A stretch of DNA of 64,000 bases from NCBI GenBank assembly GCA_002255925.1, contig NKIH01000001.1:558001-622000 (forward strand). Direction: 5' to 3'. The notes beneath the pieces were generated by a model. It searched no databases. It was not told the origin of the DNA and saw nothing but the letters and a program-made list of their open reading frames with translations. Below are positions 26,252 through 35,673 of this stretch, piece by piece. Within the stretch, counting starts at the first letter, position 1; each line of letters starts with the position of its first letter. The DNA comes from Burkholderiales bacterium PBB6 (GTDB lineage: Bacteria > Pseudomonadota > Gammaproteobacteria > Burkholderiales > Burkholderiaceae_C). The position numbers and the translations under genes are program-made.

Positions 26252-27289
26252 TCAGAACAGGTCGGTCGAGCTGCCCTTGTCGCGGTCGTAATTGGCCGCC
26301 TCGGCCACGCCGGTGGTGGTGTCGGTCTGCGTCTCGAAGCAGAAGAAGCGGTCACGGCCGAGGGATTTGGCCGTGTAGAGCGCGGCATCGGCGCGCGAGA
26401 GTAGCGATTCGATCGTGCTGTTGCCGTCGGGCACGGCGGTGCTGATGCCGCCGGAAATCGTCACGCAGCGCTCGCCGCCGTGCGCCGGGTGCGGCAGGGC
26501 CAACTGGTGCACCGTGCGCCGCAGCGCCTTGGCGAACATCATGGCGCCCGAGTGCGAGGTGCCCGGCAGCAGGATCACGAACTCCTCGCCGCCAAAGCGG
26601 GCTGCCATGTCGCGCGGGCGGCGGCAGGTGCCTGCCAGCAACTGGCCGATGCGCCGCAGGCAGTCATCGCCCTGCAAGTGGCCGGCGGTGTCGTTGTAGA
26701 GCTTGAAGTTGTCGACGTCGAGCAGCAGCACGGTCAGGGGCAGTTTTTCGCGGCGGGCGGCGCGCAGCTCTTCGTCCAGCCGAATGTCCAGGCCGCGCCG
26801 GTTGGTCAGCCCGGTCAGTGAATCCTTCAGAGACAGCTCTTGCAGGTCAGCATTGCTGGCGCGCAGCTGGTCGGTCAGCGTGAGCAACTGCTGGCTGAGC
26901 GCGCGCAGGCGCTGCATGGCCCGCAACTTGGCTTGCAGCACCACCGGCGACACGGGTTTGAACAGGTAATCGTCGCCGCCGGCATCAATGCCCGCGGCCA
27001 GGTCGTCGTCGCGGGCCAGGCCCGACAGGAAGATGATCGGTGTCCAGGCGTCCGGGTCGCTCAGGCGGATCTGGTGGGCGGCCCAGTGGCCGTTGTGGCC
27101 TGGCATCTCCACGTCCATCAGCACGATGTCGGGGCGCTCCAGCTTGTACAGGCGCAAGGCGTCTTCTGCGCAGTCTGCCTCCACGGTGACGTGCCCCATG
27201 GCGTCCAGCTCGGCCGCCAGCACCATGCGGTGCGAGGCGGAGTCATCAACGAGCAGGATTTTCAGGACAGAGGATTCAGAGGTCAGCAT
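26252..27289 (-). CDS. Response regulator diguanylate cyclase (REC-GGDEF)
   Basis: 345 aa. The receiver domain (about 8-125) has the acidic pair Asp15/16, phospho-acceptor Asp59 (VLMDVEMPG), a Ser-Gly switch residue (FLSGLA) and the Lys of DYLFKPV. A coiled linker (about 125-155) precedes a GGDEF domain with an active GGEEF motif and an RxxD inhibitory site (RPRD) five residues before it. The architecture is that of WspR/PleD-like regulators: phosphorylation drives dimerisation and c-di-GMP synthesis. No partner histidine kinase is visible in the window. It converges with queD, 31 bp away. Confidence 0.93.
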   Translation of the reverse strand: MLTSESSVLKILLVDDSASHRMVLAAELDAMGHVTVEADCAEDALRLYKLERPDIVLMDVEMPGHNGHWAAHQIRLSDPDAWTPIIFLSGLARDDDLAAGIDAGGDDYLFKPVSPVVLQAKLRAMQRLRALSQQLLTLTDQLRASNADLQELSLKDSLTGLTNRRGLDIRLDEELRAARREKLPLTVLLLDVDNFKLYNDTAGHLQGDDCLRRIGQLLAGTCRRPRDMAARFGGEEFVILLPGTSHSGAMMFAKALRRTVHQLALPHPAHGGERCVTISGGISTAVPDGNSTIESLLSRADAALYTAKSLGRDRFFCFETQTDTTTGVAEAANYDRDKGSSTDLF

Positions 27290-27352
27290 GGCAGCGGCCC
27301 GGGCAGTTCAGTTCTGTCTTATCGGCTGCCATGCGGGCAGGCTTGAGCCCGC

Positions 27353-28321
27353 TCAGTGTGGCGCGGCTTCCGCAGCCAGCGGCTCCGGGCGCACGCGCAG
27401 CGCCCACATCACGCCCGCCACCAGCAATGCCACGCCAGCCAGCGTGGCCGGCTCAGGCCAGGTGCGGCGCAGCAGGTAGGCGTAGGCCAGCGCGGAGAGG
27501 GTTTCAAACACGATCAGCTGGCCGACCAGGGTGGTGGGCAGGCGCTGGCTGGCCTCGTTCCAGCACAGCGTGCCCAGCCACGACGACAGCAAACCGATGG
27601 CCAGCATCAGGCTCACATAGGCCTCGGGGCGCGGACCGAAGGGCATCTGCCAGGGGGCGTCGGTCAGGCTGAACCACAGCCAGGTGCCGGCCGTGCCCAC
27701 CACCGCCAGCGGCAGCGTGGTCAGGCCCTGGGCGGTGGCCCAGGCGCGCGGGCTGCGGTCGGTGTGGTGGCGCAGCCAGTCGGCGTTGCGGATGGGGTAC
27801 CAGGTCCAGCAGACCACGGCGCCCAGGGCCAGCAAGGCGCCGACGGCGTAGCGGCCGGCATCGGCGTTCGGATCAGCGCGCAGATGGGCCAGCTCGACCT
27901 GGTTGACCAGCGCGATGCCCGCAGCGATCAGGCCCAGCGACGGGGCCAGCTTCAGCCACGGCAGGCGGCCGTCGCGGCGCGCATCGCGCAGGTTCGAGGT
28001 GATGGCGATGACGACCGGCAGCGTGCCGATCAGCATGGTGGGCAACGGCCCGCCGGCCCGCTGGATGGCGGCCGAGAGGCAGAGGTAATAGATCACGTTG
28101 CCGACCATCGACAGCTTCAGGGCTTCGAGCCAGTCGCCCCGGCTGAACTGGCGCAGCGCATGGCGGTCCATCCAGCCCAGCGGCAGCGCGATCAGGCCGA
28201 AGGCCAGGTAGCGTCCGAACGACAGCATCACGGCCGGGTAATCGGCCAACAAGGTGGGGCCGACAAACACCAGCCCCCACATCAGGCCCGCGAGCAGGGC
28301 AAACAAGCTTCCAAGCAACAT
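27353..28321 (-). CDS. EamA/DMT-superfamily membrane transporter
   Basis: 322 aa with about ten hydrophobic helices in two EamA repeats (about 3-140 and 155-305), no signal peptide and few charges. Helices include GLMWGLVFVGPTLLADYPAVMLSFGRYLAFGLIALPLG in the first repeat and the RLPTTLVGQLIVFETLSALAYAYLL stretch before the last helix. DMT exporters move amino acids or other small metabolites out of the cell; the substrate is unknown. The gene sits 9 bp after the argO-like exporter on the same strand, so the two exporters probably share a promoter controlled from the argO side. Confidence 0.87.
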   Translation of the reverse strand: MLLGSLFALLAGLMWGLVFVGPTLLADYPAVMLSFGRYLAFGLIALPLGWMDRHALRQFSRGDWLEALKLSMVGNVIYYLCLSAAIQRAGGPLPTMLIGTLPVVIAITSNLRDARRDGRLPWLKLAPSLGLIAAGIALVNQVELAHLRADPNADAGRYAVGALLALGAVVCWTWYPIRNADWLRHHTDRSPRAWATAQGLTTLPLAVVGTAGTWLWFSLTDAPWQMPFGPRPEAYVSLMLAIGLLSSWLGTLCWNEASQRLPTTLVGQLIVFETLSALAYAYLLRRTWPEPATLAGVALLVAGVMWALRVRPEPLAAEAAPH

Positions 28322-28330
28322 GGGTGCAGC

Positions 28331-28984
28331 CTACACGGTACCCAGCACCATCGGCCACAGCGACACGGCCAGCGCGATCATCATCAGGCCGATCACCACG
28401 TCGAGCACCTGCCAGGCCCGGCGCCGCGCGAACAGCGGCGACAGCCACCGCGCGCCATAACCCAGCGCGGTGAACCACAGCACACTGGCAGAGGCCGCAC
28501 CGACCACGAAGGCCACGCGCGCCGAGGCATCGGCTTGCTGCGCACCCACCGAGCCCACCAGCAGCACGGTGTCGAGGTACACATGCGGGTTGAGCAAGGT
28601 GAAGGCAGCCAGTTGCATGAGTGCGGCACGCAGGCTCAGGGCCGGGCCTTGTGCGGCTTCCAGGCTGCCGGGGTGCATCGCTTGCTTCAGCGACCGGAGG
28701 CCATACAGCAGCAGAAAGGCCATGCCGATGGCGGCCAGGCCACGGGCCAGCCAGACGCTGTCGCCAATCAGGCTGCCCAGGCCAGCCACGCCAATGGCCA
28801 TCAGCACGGCATCACTCAGGCTGCAGGCCAGCACCAGCACGCCCACGTGTTCACGGCGCAGGCCCTGGCGCAGCACGAAGGCGTTCTGGGCGCCGATCGC
28901 GACGATCAGTCCGAGGCTCAACACGAAGCCGCCCAGCGCGGCGTCAATGGGAAAGGACGAGAGATTCAGCATGGCGCGCAGCAT
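28331..28984 (-). CDS. argO: LysE/ArgO family amino acid exporter
   Basis: 217 aa (205-213 if an internal start is used; neither candidate ATG has a clear ribosome site). Six transmembrane helices. The family signature GLIVAIGAQNAFVLRQGLRREHV is in helix 1-2 and TLLNPHVYLDTVLLVGS in helix 4. ArgO exports L-arginine, and LysE exports lysine and arginine, from the cytoplasm. It is divergent from an ArgP/IciA-type regulator, exactly the E. coli-like argP-argO control pair, so arginine (or lysine) export induced by the basic amino acid is the expected role. Confidence 0.9.
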   Translation of the reverse strand: MLRAMLNLSSFPIDAALGGFVLSLGLIVAIGAQNAFVLRQGLRREHVGVLVLACSLSDAVLMAIGVAGLGSLIGDSVWLARGLAAIGMAFLLLYGLRSLKQAMHPGSLEAAQGPALSLRAALMQLAAFTLLNPHVYLDTVLLVGSVGAQQADASARVAFVVGAASASVLWFTALGYGARWLSPLFARRRAWQVLDVVIGLMMIALAVSLWPMVLGTV

Positions 28985-29044
28985 GCCCGGGCCGGCGCAC
29001 CACCGCCAGTTAGACTTGCTTCAGCCCCTGAAGAGATGCTGAAG

Positions 29045-29953
29045 ATGTTCGATTACGCCTTGCTCAACGCACTGGCCACGGTGGTGCGCGAAGGCAGCTT
29101 CGAGCGCGCGGCCCGGGCCCTGCACCTGACGCCGTCTGCGGTGTCGCAGCGCGTGCGCTTGCTGGAAGAGCGCTGCGGGCAGGTGCTGGTGGTGCGTGAG
29201 CTGCCCACCCGCGCCACATCGGCCGGCTTGGCCCTGTGCCGGCACGCCGAAGAAGTGGCCTTGCTGGAGCAGGCCTTGCACCAGCGCTTGCCCGGCCTGG
29301 CCGGTGAGGCCTCAGCGCCTGTCACCTTGCCGCTGGCCGTGAATGCCGACAGCCTGGCCACCTGGTTCGTGCCCGCGGCTGCGGCCGTGGCGGCCAGTTT
29401 GCCGGTGCTGCTGGATGTGCATCTGGAAGACCAGGAACACACCGCCGACCACCTGCGCGCCGGCCAGGTGGTGGCCGCCATCACCGCGCTGGCCAAGCCG
29501 GTGCCGGGCTGCCGCAGCGTGCCGATCGGGGCGCTGCGTTATGTGGCCACGGCCAGCCCGGCCTTCATGGCGCGCCACTTTGCTGACGGCGTGAACGCAT
29601 CGGCCCTGGCCGCCGCGCCCTGCCTCACCTTCAGCCGCCGCGACCGGCTGCAAGCCCAGTGGATGGAGCAGCAGGGCGCCGTGAACGCCAGCCCGCCCAC
29701 GCACTGGTTGCCGGCCACACAAGCGTTTGTGGATGCCAGCCTGGCGGGCCTGGGTTGGGGCATGAACCCCGAGCCGCTGGTGCGCGCCGCCTTGGCCGAC
29801 GGCCGCCTGGTGGCGCTGGGGCCGCAAGCCGAATGGCGGGTGCCGCTCTACTGGCAATGCCGCCAGAGTTTGCCGATGGCGGCAGAGCTCACGGCGCACG
29901 TGGTAGCGGCTGCATCTAGCGTGCTGGTGCAGAGCGACGAGCCGGTGCGCTGA
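29045..29953 (+). CDS. argP: ArgP-type LysR-family transcriptional regulator
   Basis: 302 aa from the ATG at 29045 (GAAGAG at 29030-29035); an ATG at 29036 would add three residues. The LysR helix-turn-helix (about 3-60, LLNALATVVREGSFERAARALHLTPSAVSQRV) is followed by the effector-binding domain. The sequence MFDYALLNALA is typical of ArgP/IciA. In E. coli ArgP activates argO when arginine is high. The divergent argO-like gene starts 60 bp away, so the shared intergenic region should contain the ArgP site. The very long open frame extending upstream on this strand is antisense to argO and the DMT gene and is not part of the gene. Confidence 0.92.
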   Translation: MFDYALLNALATVVREGSFERAARALHLTPSAVSQRVRLLEERCGQVLVVRELPTRATSAGLALCRHAEEVALLEQALHQRLPGLAGEASAPVTLPLAVNADSLATWFVPAAAAVAASLPVLLDVHLEDQEHTADHLRAGQVVAAITALAKPVPGCRSVPIGALRYVATASPAFMARHFADGVNASALAAAPCLTFSRRDRLQAQWMEQQGAVNASPPTHWLPATQAFVDASLAGLGWGMNPEPLVRAALADGRLVALGPQAEWRVPLYWQCRQSLPMAAELTAHVVAAASSVLVQSDEPVR

Positions 29954-29967
29954 GCTGCTTTCTCAAG

Positions 29968-29988
29968 GTGGCTCACGACATGAGCCAC
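29968..29988. promoter_or_regulatory. Perfect 8-bp stem-loop after argP
   Basis: GTGGCTCA (29968-29975) pairs with TGAGCCAC (29981-29988) over a 5-nt loop, 14 bp after the argP stop. It lacks a T-run. A second weaker stem (CCACC 30017-30021 with GGTGG 30047-30051) is followed by TTTT. Together they may terminate argP transcription or structure the leader of the ABC operon. No TPP or FMN riboswitch consensus was recognised here. Confidence 0.45.
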
Positions 29989-30079
29989 TCAGGGAATCAA
30001 GGTGAGAAACGGCAGGCCACCATGGCCCCAGTCGGGTACTTTGGCGGGTGGTTTTCCAGCTCGCGATAAAGTTCGGCCC

Positions 30080-30871
30080 GTGAAGTCCTCTCAATTTATC
30101 GAACTGAAGGCGGTTGACCGCCGCTACGAGACTGGTTTGCTGGCGCTGGAAGGCGTCGATATGCAGATCGGTCAGGGTGAATTTGTCAGCTTGCTGGGCC
30201 CGTCCGGGTGCGGCAAGAGCTCGGTGCTGCGCCTGATGGCAGGCCTGGACCGTGCCAGCGCAGGCGACGTGTTGCGCAAGGGCGAGGCCGCACGCGGCCC
30301 GGCCGGCGACACCGGTTTCGTGTTCCAGGAACCGACGCTGATGCCTTGGGCCAATGTGGCCACCAACGTCGAGCTGCCACTGCGCTTGCAGGGCGCGCCG
30401 GCCGACTCCCGCGAGAAGGCCGCCCGCGCCGCCTTGCAGCTGGTGGGCCTCGGTGATTTTGCTGAAAGCTCGCCGCGTGAGTTGTCGGGTGGCATGAAGA
30501 TGCGCGCCGCGATCGCCCGCGCACTCGTGACCCAGCCGTCGCTGCTGCTGCTCGACGAGCCGTTCGCGGCCCTCGACGAAATCACGCGTAACGGCCTGAA
30601 CGAAGCGCTGCTGCAGCTGTGGAAGCCGAAGCCTCGTGGCGCGGCCGCCTTCACCAGCGTGTTCGTCACGCACAGCATCGGCGAAGCCGTGTTCCTGAGC
30701 CAGCGCGTGCTGGTGATGAGCGCGCGTCCGGGCCGCGTGGTGGACGAGGTCGAGATCAAGGCGGCCTACCCGCGCGATGCCTCGTTCCGCCAGTCCAAGG
30801 TCTACCTGCAGGCCTGTGCCCGCCTGACTGAATCGCTGGCGCGCGCCAGCGAGGAGACAGCGCTTGGCTGA
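30080..30871 (+). CDS. ABC transporter ATP-binding protein (SsuB/ThiZ-like)
   Basis: 263 aa from a GTG at 30080; a second possible GTG at 30002 would add 26 residues with no similarity to the family. Walker A is GPSGCGKSS, the signature is ELSGGMKMRAAIARAL, and Walker B is LLLLDEPFAALDE. The Q-loop FQEPTLMPW is typical of the nitrate/sulfonate/taurine/pyrimidine importer group. It is cytoplasmic and energises the permease encoded directly downstream, whose TTG start overlaps the end of this gene by 8 bp. The substrate is defined by the NMT1-type binding protein two genes on. Confidence 0.9.
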   Translation: MKSSQFIELKAVDRRYETGLLALEGVDMQIGQGEFVSLLGPSGCGKSSVLRLMAGLDRASAGDVLRKGEAARGPAGDTGFVFQEPTLMPWANVATNVELPLRLQGAPADSREKAARAALQLVGLGDFAESSPRELSGGMKMRAAIARALVTQPSLLLLDEPFAALDEITRNGLNEALLQLWKPKPRGAAAFTSVFVTHSIGEAVFLSQRVLVMSARPGRVVDEVEIKAAYPRDASFRQSKVYLQACARLTESLARASEETALG

Positions 30872-31658
30872 AGCCGGTCGCCAGCAACGGCCTGCGGGCC
30901 GCTGGCTGGCGCCACTGCTGGCCGTCAGCGTGTTCTTTGCAGGCTGGGAGGCGGCCGTCCGTTTATGGGACATTCCGCCCTACCTGCTGCCGGGCCCGCT
31001 GCTGGTGCTGCAGACGCTGTATGACAACTTCGGCTCACTGGCTGGCAGCTGGTGGGTCACCGTGCGCATCACGCTCACCGCGCTGGCCCTGGCCACGTTT
31101 GGGGGCGTGGCGCTGGCCGGGGCGTTTGCGCTCTCGCGCTGGCTGGAGTGGAGCCTGACGCCGTTCGCGGTGGTCTTGCAGGTCACGCCCATCATCGCCG
31201 TGGCGCCGCTGATCATGATCCTGACCGACAGCGCCACCGCCACGGTGCTGATCTGCGCCTGGATCGTCGCGTTCTTCCCGGTCCTGGCCAATACGCTGGC
31301 CGGCTTGCGCAGCGCGGACGCTGGCTTGGTGGAGCTGTTCCGGCTCTACCGCGCCAGCCGCTGGCAAACGCTGCGCTTCCTGCTGCTGCCCACGGCGCTG
31401 CCGTACTTTCTCTCCGGCCTCAAGGTAGCGGGCGGCCTGAGCCTGATCGGCGCGGTGGTGGCCGAGTTCACGGCGGGTGCCGCGGGCCGCAACACGGGCC
31501 TGGCCTCGCGCATTCTCGAGGCGGCGTTCCGCACCGAGATCCCGAAGATGTTCGCGGCGCTGGTGCTGGTGTCGCTCACGGGCGTGGCCATCCACCTGTT
31601 GTTTGAAGCTCTCTCGCGCCGGCTGCTGCGCGGCTGGCATGGCTCCGAGCCGCGCTGA
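30864..31658 (+). CDS. ABC transporter permease (SsuC/ThiX-like)
   Basis: 264 aa from a TTG start at 30864, overlapping the ATPase gene by 8 bp. About six transmembrane helices. The EAA-type cytoplasmic loop follows LVELFRLYRASRWQTLRFLLLPTALPYFLSGLKVAGG, in BPD_transp_1 style. It forms the channel of the NMT1-type importer with the ATPase upstream and the periplasmic binding protein downstream. No unusual features. Confidence 0.9.
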   Translation: MAEAGRQQRPAGRWLAPLLAVSVFFAGWEAAVRLWDIPPYLLPGPLLVLQTLYDNFGSLAGSWWVTVRITLTALALATFGGVALAGAFALSRWLEWSLTPFAVVLQVTPIIAVAPLIMILTDSATATVLICAWIVAFFPVLANTLAGLRSADAGLVELFRLYRASRWQTLRFLLLPTALPYFLSGLKVAGGLSLIGAVVAEFTAGAAGRNTGLASRILEAAFRTEIPKMFAALVLVSLTGVAIHLLFEALSRRLLRGWHGSEPR

Positions 31659-31780
31659 ACGGGTTTGACCGCTGAGCGGCTGAGCCCAGCCCAGCCACCG
31701 CGGTAACCACCCCGGAACCTGCGGACTTGGGGAGCCGCTACCATCGGCGGTCTTGTTTGATCGGCGCGGAGGCCCAGCTC

Positions 31781-32815
31781 ATGTCCACCCCCTTGTATAG
31801 CCTGATTCGCACCGGCGCACTGACGCTGGGCGTGCTGGGCGCAGCCACGGCGGCCCAGGCGGCCGACAAGGTCGTGTTCGCCACCAACTGGAAGGCCCAG
31901 GCGGCGCACGGCGGCTTCTACCAGGCGCTGGCCGATGGCACTTATCGCCAGTACGGCCTGGACGTGGAGATCCGCCAGGGCGGCCCGCAGGTGAACAACC
32001 GCCCCTTGCTGCCGGCCGGCAAGATCGATTTCCTGATGACAGGCAACCTGCTGCACAGCTTTGACAACGTCAAGAACGGCGTGCCCGTGGTGGCCGTGGC
32101 CAGCATGTTCCAGAAAGACCCGCAGGCCCTGATGGCCCAGCCGGGCCAGGGTTACCTGAAGTTCACTGACCTCACCCGTGCGCCGGTGGCCTTCATTGCC
32201 AAGGACGCGCAGTTCTCGTGGTGGGCCTGGCTGAAGGCCGACTACGGTTTCAAGGACGAACAGCTGCGCCCGTACAACTACAACCTCGGCCCCTTCCTGG
32301 CCGACAAGCGCAGCATCCAGCAGGCCTACGCGGTGGAAGAGCCGATCAGCGTGCAGAAGCAGGGCGGCTTCAAGCCCCAGGTGTTCCTGCTGGCCGACCA
32401 CGGCTATTCCACCTACAGCACCACCATCGAAGCCCGCGTGGACACGGTGCAGAAGAACCCCGAGCTGGTGAAGCGCTTCGTCGAGGCGTCCATCGTCGGC
32501 TGGAACAACTACCTGTACGGTGACCGCAGCAAGGCCGACGCGCTGATCCTGAAAGAGAACCCGGAGATGGATGCGGCGACGCTGCAGCAGTCTGTAGCCT
32601 TGATGAAGGAGCTGGGCGTGGTTGATAGCGGCGACAGCCTCAAGCTGGGCCTGGGCGCGATGAAGCCCGAGCGCGTGAAGGACTTCTACGACAAGATGGT
32701 GCGCGCCGGCCTGTACAAGGCGGGTGACGTGGACCTGAGCCGCGTGGCCACCTACCAGTTCGTCAACCAGGGCTCAGGCCTGGAGCTCAAGCGCAAGTTG
32801 ACGGGCGGCAAGTAA
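31781..32815 (+). CDS. NMT1/THI5-like periplasmic substrate-binding protein
   Basis: 344 aa from the ATG at 31781. A signal peptide (about 1-27, ending ATAAQAAD) precedes an NMT1/THI5-like domain: FATNWKAQAAHGGFYQALADGTYRQYG, QGGPQVNNRPLLPAGKIDFLM and MFQKDPQALMA. The HGGFYQALA...QGGPQVN combination is that of binding proteins for thiamin-pyrimidine precursors and related heterocycles (ThiY/RibY-like). The family also includes taurine and nitrate binders, so the substrate is uncertain. It is 122 bp from the permease and ends at a strong terminator shared with the convergent TonB receptor. Confidence 0.88.
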   Translation: MSTPLYSLIRTGALTLGVLGAATAAQAADKVVFATNWKAQAAHGGFYQALADGTYRQYGLDVEIRQGGPQVNNRPLLPAGKIDFLMTGNLLHSFDNVKNGVPVVAVASMFQKDPQALMAQPGQGYLKFTDLTRAPVAFIAKDAQFSWWAWLKADYGFKDEQLRPYNYNLGPFLADKRSIQQAYAVEEPISVQKQGGFKPQVFLLADHGYSTYSTTIEARVDTVQKNPELVKRFVEASIVGWNNYLYGDRSKADALILKENPEMDAATLQQSVALMKELGVVDSGDSLKLGLGAMKPERVKDFYDKMVRAGLYKAGDVDLSRVATYQFVNQGSGLELKRKLTGGK

Positions 32816-32842
32816 GCCTTCGCGATCCACTCGACCCATAAA

Positions 32843-32876
32843 AAAGCCCCGCTCGGCGCTATGCCGGCGGGGCTTT
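32843..32876. terminator. Bidirectional intrinsic terminator
   Basis: AAAGCCCCGC (32843-32852) pairs with GCGGGGCTTT (32867-32876); inside it CGGC and GCCG extend the stem around a GCTAT loop. The A-run on the left and T-run on the right allow termination in both directions, between the plus-strand binding-protein gene and the minus-strand TonB receptor. Confidence 0.9.
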
Positions 32877-32892
32877 GTCGTTCAAGGGTGCA

Positions 32893-35673
32893 TCACTTGA
32901 ACTGGTATTGGGCGCTCAGGTAGAAGTAGCGGCCGCGTGGGTCGGTGTAGCTCGGGTCGTAGCCGTTGATGAAGAAGTAGGCCTGGTTCGAGTAGGGCGG
33001 TGCGGCGTTGGTCAGGTTCTGGATGCCGCCGCGCAGGCGGAATTCCTTGCTGACCTGGTAGCTGCCGGACACGTCCCACAGCGAGTAGGCCTTCACCCGG
33101 TTCTTCGCCACCACGGTGCCGCTGTCGGTGTCGATGGCCGAGTTCTGGTCTTCATAGCCAGATGAGTAGGTATTGCCCAGCGTCAGGGCCAGCGGGCCTT
33201 GCTCCCAGTCCACGCTCAGGCGGTGGCGCCAGCGTTGCACCACACCGTCGGTGACGAAGCGGCCGAGGTTGCTGACGTAGCTGTCGCCGGCGGTGGCCTG
33301 GCGCTTGGACGTGAGTACCACGGTGCCCGAGAGGCGTGCCCCGAAGGTGCCCACGCTGGTCTGCAGCTTGCGCAGCTCGGCCACGATGTCGATGCCGGCG
33401 GTCTTCTGGCGACCTCGGTTGTCCTTGCGCAGCTCGATGTAGCAGATCGTGTTGTCGTCCGGATCGTAGTCGCACAGCGGGTCGCCGTCCTGGTTGTAGC
33501 GGTGCACCAGGTTGCCGTACTTCGCCAGGTCGCCCAGGATGACGTCTTCGCCGATCTCGCTGATCAGGTCACGCTTCTGGATGTTCCAGTAATCAACGCT
33601 GAAGTTCCAGTGGGTGTTGAGCTCGAACACCGTACCGAACGAGAACTGGCGTGAGCGCTCAGGCTTCAGGGCCGGGTTGCTGTAGATGCGCGTGGTCCAG
33701 TTGTCGGCGCACACCGAATAGTCGTTGTCGTTGTCGCCGCAGTACACCGGGTCAGGCAGCACCGACGTTTCGCTGCTGCGGTTCGGGCGGTACAGGTCTG
33801 AGAGCGACGGCGCGCGGAAGCCCGTGCCTACCGACGCGCGCAGCAGCCATTCCTTGCTGGGCTGGTAACGCAGGCCCAGCTTGGGGTTGGTGCTGCTCCC
33901 CACGCCCTGGTAGCGGTCGTGGCGCACGGCGGCTTGCAGGTCGAGGCCTTGGGCCAGCGGCACGCTCAACTCAGCAAAGGCGGCGGCCACGTTGCGGCCG
34001 TTGCGGGTGTTCTGGTTGTCGCCCGGCGTGCCGTCGCCGAGGATTTCATCACTCACGAGCAGGTCGGATACCTCGAAGCGCGATGCCTCGCGGCGGAACT
34101 CGGCCCCCAGTGCCATCGCCACGTCGCCTGCGGCCAGGGTGGTGAGGGTGCGCGAGCCCTTGATGTCGATGCTGTCCATCGTGCCGCGAGCCTTGCGCGC
34201 CACGTTGTCCACCTGGTTGGCTTCCAGGTAGGCCTTGCCTGCCGCGCTGGATTCTCCGAACGGATTCAGGATGCCGCTGGCATAGCCCTCCATGATCGGC
34301 GTGTAGAGCAGGTAGCCGTGGGTGTCACGGTCTTTGACGGTGTTCACCGCGTGGATCAGCGCCGCGTCGTAATCCCAGCCGCCAGCAGTGCCGGAAGTGC
34401 CGAGCGTGTAGCGCTGGCCGATGCTGGTGAGCTCGCTGGTGCGGCGGCCGGCGTCCAGCATCCGGGTGCGCACGGTGATGATCCGGTCTTCGTCGTCAGC
34501 ATCCAGCGCGCCCAGACCAGTGGCCGCCAGGCGCGGAATCAGTGACACGTCGAGGTCGGCGTCGACGCGGTTGGAGGTGCCCACGTAGTAGGTCTTGGCG
34601 CGGCTCAGTGCGACCTCGGCAAACAACTGCTGGGTGCCGCTGAGTTGCAGCACGCCGCGCGTCAGCAGGTTGAGCTTTTCCGACTTCGGATAGAGCTCGA
34701 CGTCACGCATGTAGTCGTAAGTGCAGCCATCGACGCCACCGATGCCATTGGGCAGGTACAGCGTGTGCGGCGCATTGCAGGTCGGGGCGCTGAGGTTGAT
34801 CGTGCGGTTGACGATCACGTCGGTGCCGTTGGTCGAGAAGCCTTCGCTCTGCAGCAGATCGCGCTGGCTGCTGGACAGGCGGATGTTGCCGGGGCTGGTG
34901 GCACTCGACAGCAGGTGCGGCAGGCGCTCAGGAATCTTCAGATCAGAAATGAACTTGCGCTGCGAGGTGCTCAGGCTGCCCGTGCGCTGAACCTCGAACA
35001 CGCCCATCACGTTGAAGCCGTCCTTGCTCAGATCGCCGAAGCCGCCGGCGATGGAAAACGCGCGCTTGCCGGCGCCGCCTTCCTGGGTGGCACCGAGTTG
35101 CGCGTTCAGCTCCAGGCCCTGGAAATCAGAGCGCGTGATGAAGTTGATGACGCCGCCGATGGCGTCGGCGCCGTAGATGGCCGAGGCGCCGTCGAGCAGC
35201 ACTTCCACGCGCTGGATGGCGGCGGCGGGGATGTTGTTCAAGTCCACGCCGGCGTCGTCACCGGGCGACGCGAAGTTCGCCATGCGCCGGCCGTTCAGCA
35301 GCACCAGGGTCGACGACACGCCGATGCCGCGCAGGTTGGCTGCGTTGAAGCCAGTCTGGTCGTGAAAACCGCCGGTGCCGATGCTGCCGCCGTCGGTCAG
35401 CGCATTCGTGTTCGCGCTGAGCTTGGCCATGATTTCCGAGGCCGTGGTGGCGCCCGTCTTGGCGATCTCTTCCCGGGTAATGATTTGCACCGGCAGCGCG
35501 GTTTCACCGTCCAGCCGCTTGATGGCCGAGCCCGTGATCTCCACTTTCTGCGGCGCGGCGGCCTCTTGCGCCAGCGCGGCGGTGGCGCCAGCGGCCAGCA
35601 CGGCCAGCAGGGCGGCCTGGCTGCAGGCGGTGAGCCGGCAGGTCAGGGAGCGACGGGGAACACGGTGAGCCAT
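32893..35673 (-). CDS. TonB-dependent outer-membrane receptor
   Basis: 926 aa from the ATG at 35671-35673, preceded by GGAGG; the longer upstream reading has no ribosome site. A signal peptide (about 1-38, ending AALAQEA) leads to a plug domain (about 50-190: VEITGSAIKR, LPVQIITREEIAKTG, LRGIGVSSTLVLLNGRR, IQRVEVLLDGASAIYGADAIGGVINFIT) and a 22-strand barrel ending in an aromatic-rich C-terminus (YFYLSAQYQFK). TonB receptors import scarce or large substrates. The adjacent divergent secreted cyanophycinase suggests uptake of cyanophycin fragments, but this is contextual. Confidence 0.93.
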   Translation of the reverse strand: MAHRVPRRSLTCRLTACSQAALLAVLAAGATAALAQEAAAPQKVEITGSAIKRLDGETALPVQIITREEIAKTGATTASEIMAKLSANTNALTDGGSIGTGGFHDQTGFNAANLRGIGVSSTLVLLNGRRMANFASPGDDAGVDLNNIPAAAIQRVEVLLDGASAIYGADAIGGVINFITRSDFQGLELNAQLGATQEGGAGKRAFSIAGGFGDLSKDGFNVMGVFEVQRTGSLSTSQRKFISDLKIPERLPHLLSSATSPGNIRLSSSQRDLLQSEGFSTNGTDVIVNRTINLSAPTCNAPHTLYLPNGIGGVDGCTYDYMRDVELYPKSEKLNLLTRGVLQLSGTQQLFAEVALSRAKTYYVGTSNRVDADLDVSLIPRLAATGLGALDADDEDRIITVRTRMLDAGRRTSELTSIGQRYTLGTSGTAGGWDYDAALIHAVNTVKDRDTHGYLLYTPIMEGYASGILNPFGESSAAGKAYLEANQVDNVARKARGTMDSIDIKGSRTLTTLAAGDVAMALGAEFRREASRFEVSDLLVSDEILGDGTPGDNQNTRNGRNVAAAFAELSVPLAQGLDLQAAVRHDRYQGVGSSTNPKLGLRYQPSKEWLLRASVGTGFRAPSLSDLYRPNRSSETSVLPDPVYCGDNDNDYSVCADNWTTRIYSNPALKPERSRQFSFGTVFELNTHWNFSVDYWNIQKRDLISEIGEDVILGDLAKYGNLVHRYNQDGDPLCDYDPDDNTICYIELRKDNRGRQKTAGIDIVAELRKLQTSVGTFGARLSGTVVLTSKRQATAGDSYVSNLGRFVTDGVVQRWRHRLSVDWEQGPLALTLGNTYSSGYEDQNSAIDTDSGTVVAKNRVKAYSLWDVSGSYQVSKEFRLRGGIQNLTNAAPPYSNQAYFFINGYDPSYTDPRGRYFYLSAQYQFK

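Noticed and set aside
27356..29035. Long plus-strand open frame upstream of and in frame with argP (total 865 codons)
   Set aside because: It is antisense to the DMT exporter and argO, and rich in Gln/Arg/His as expected from the mirror of high-GC codons. The LysR domain starts at 29045.
29954..30079. Possible TPP or FMN riboswitch before the NMT1-type ABC operon
   Set aside because: Stem-loops are present, but none of the conserved riboswitch core sequences could be identified.
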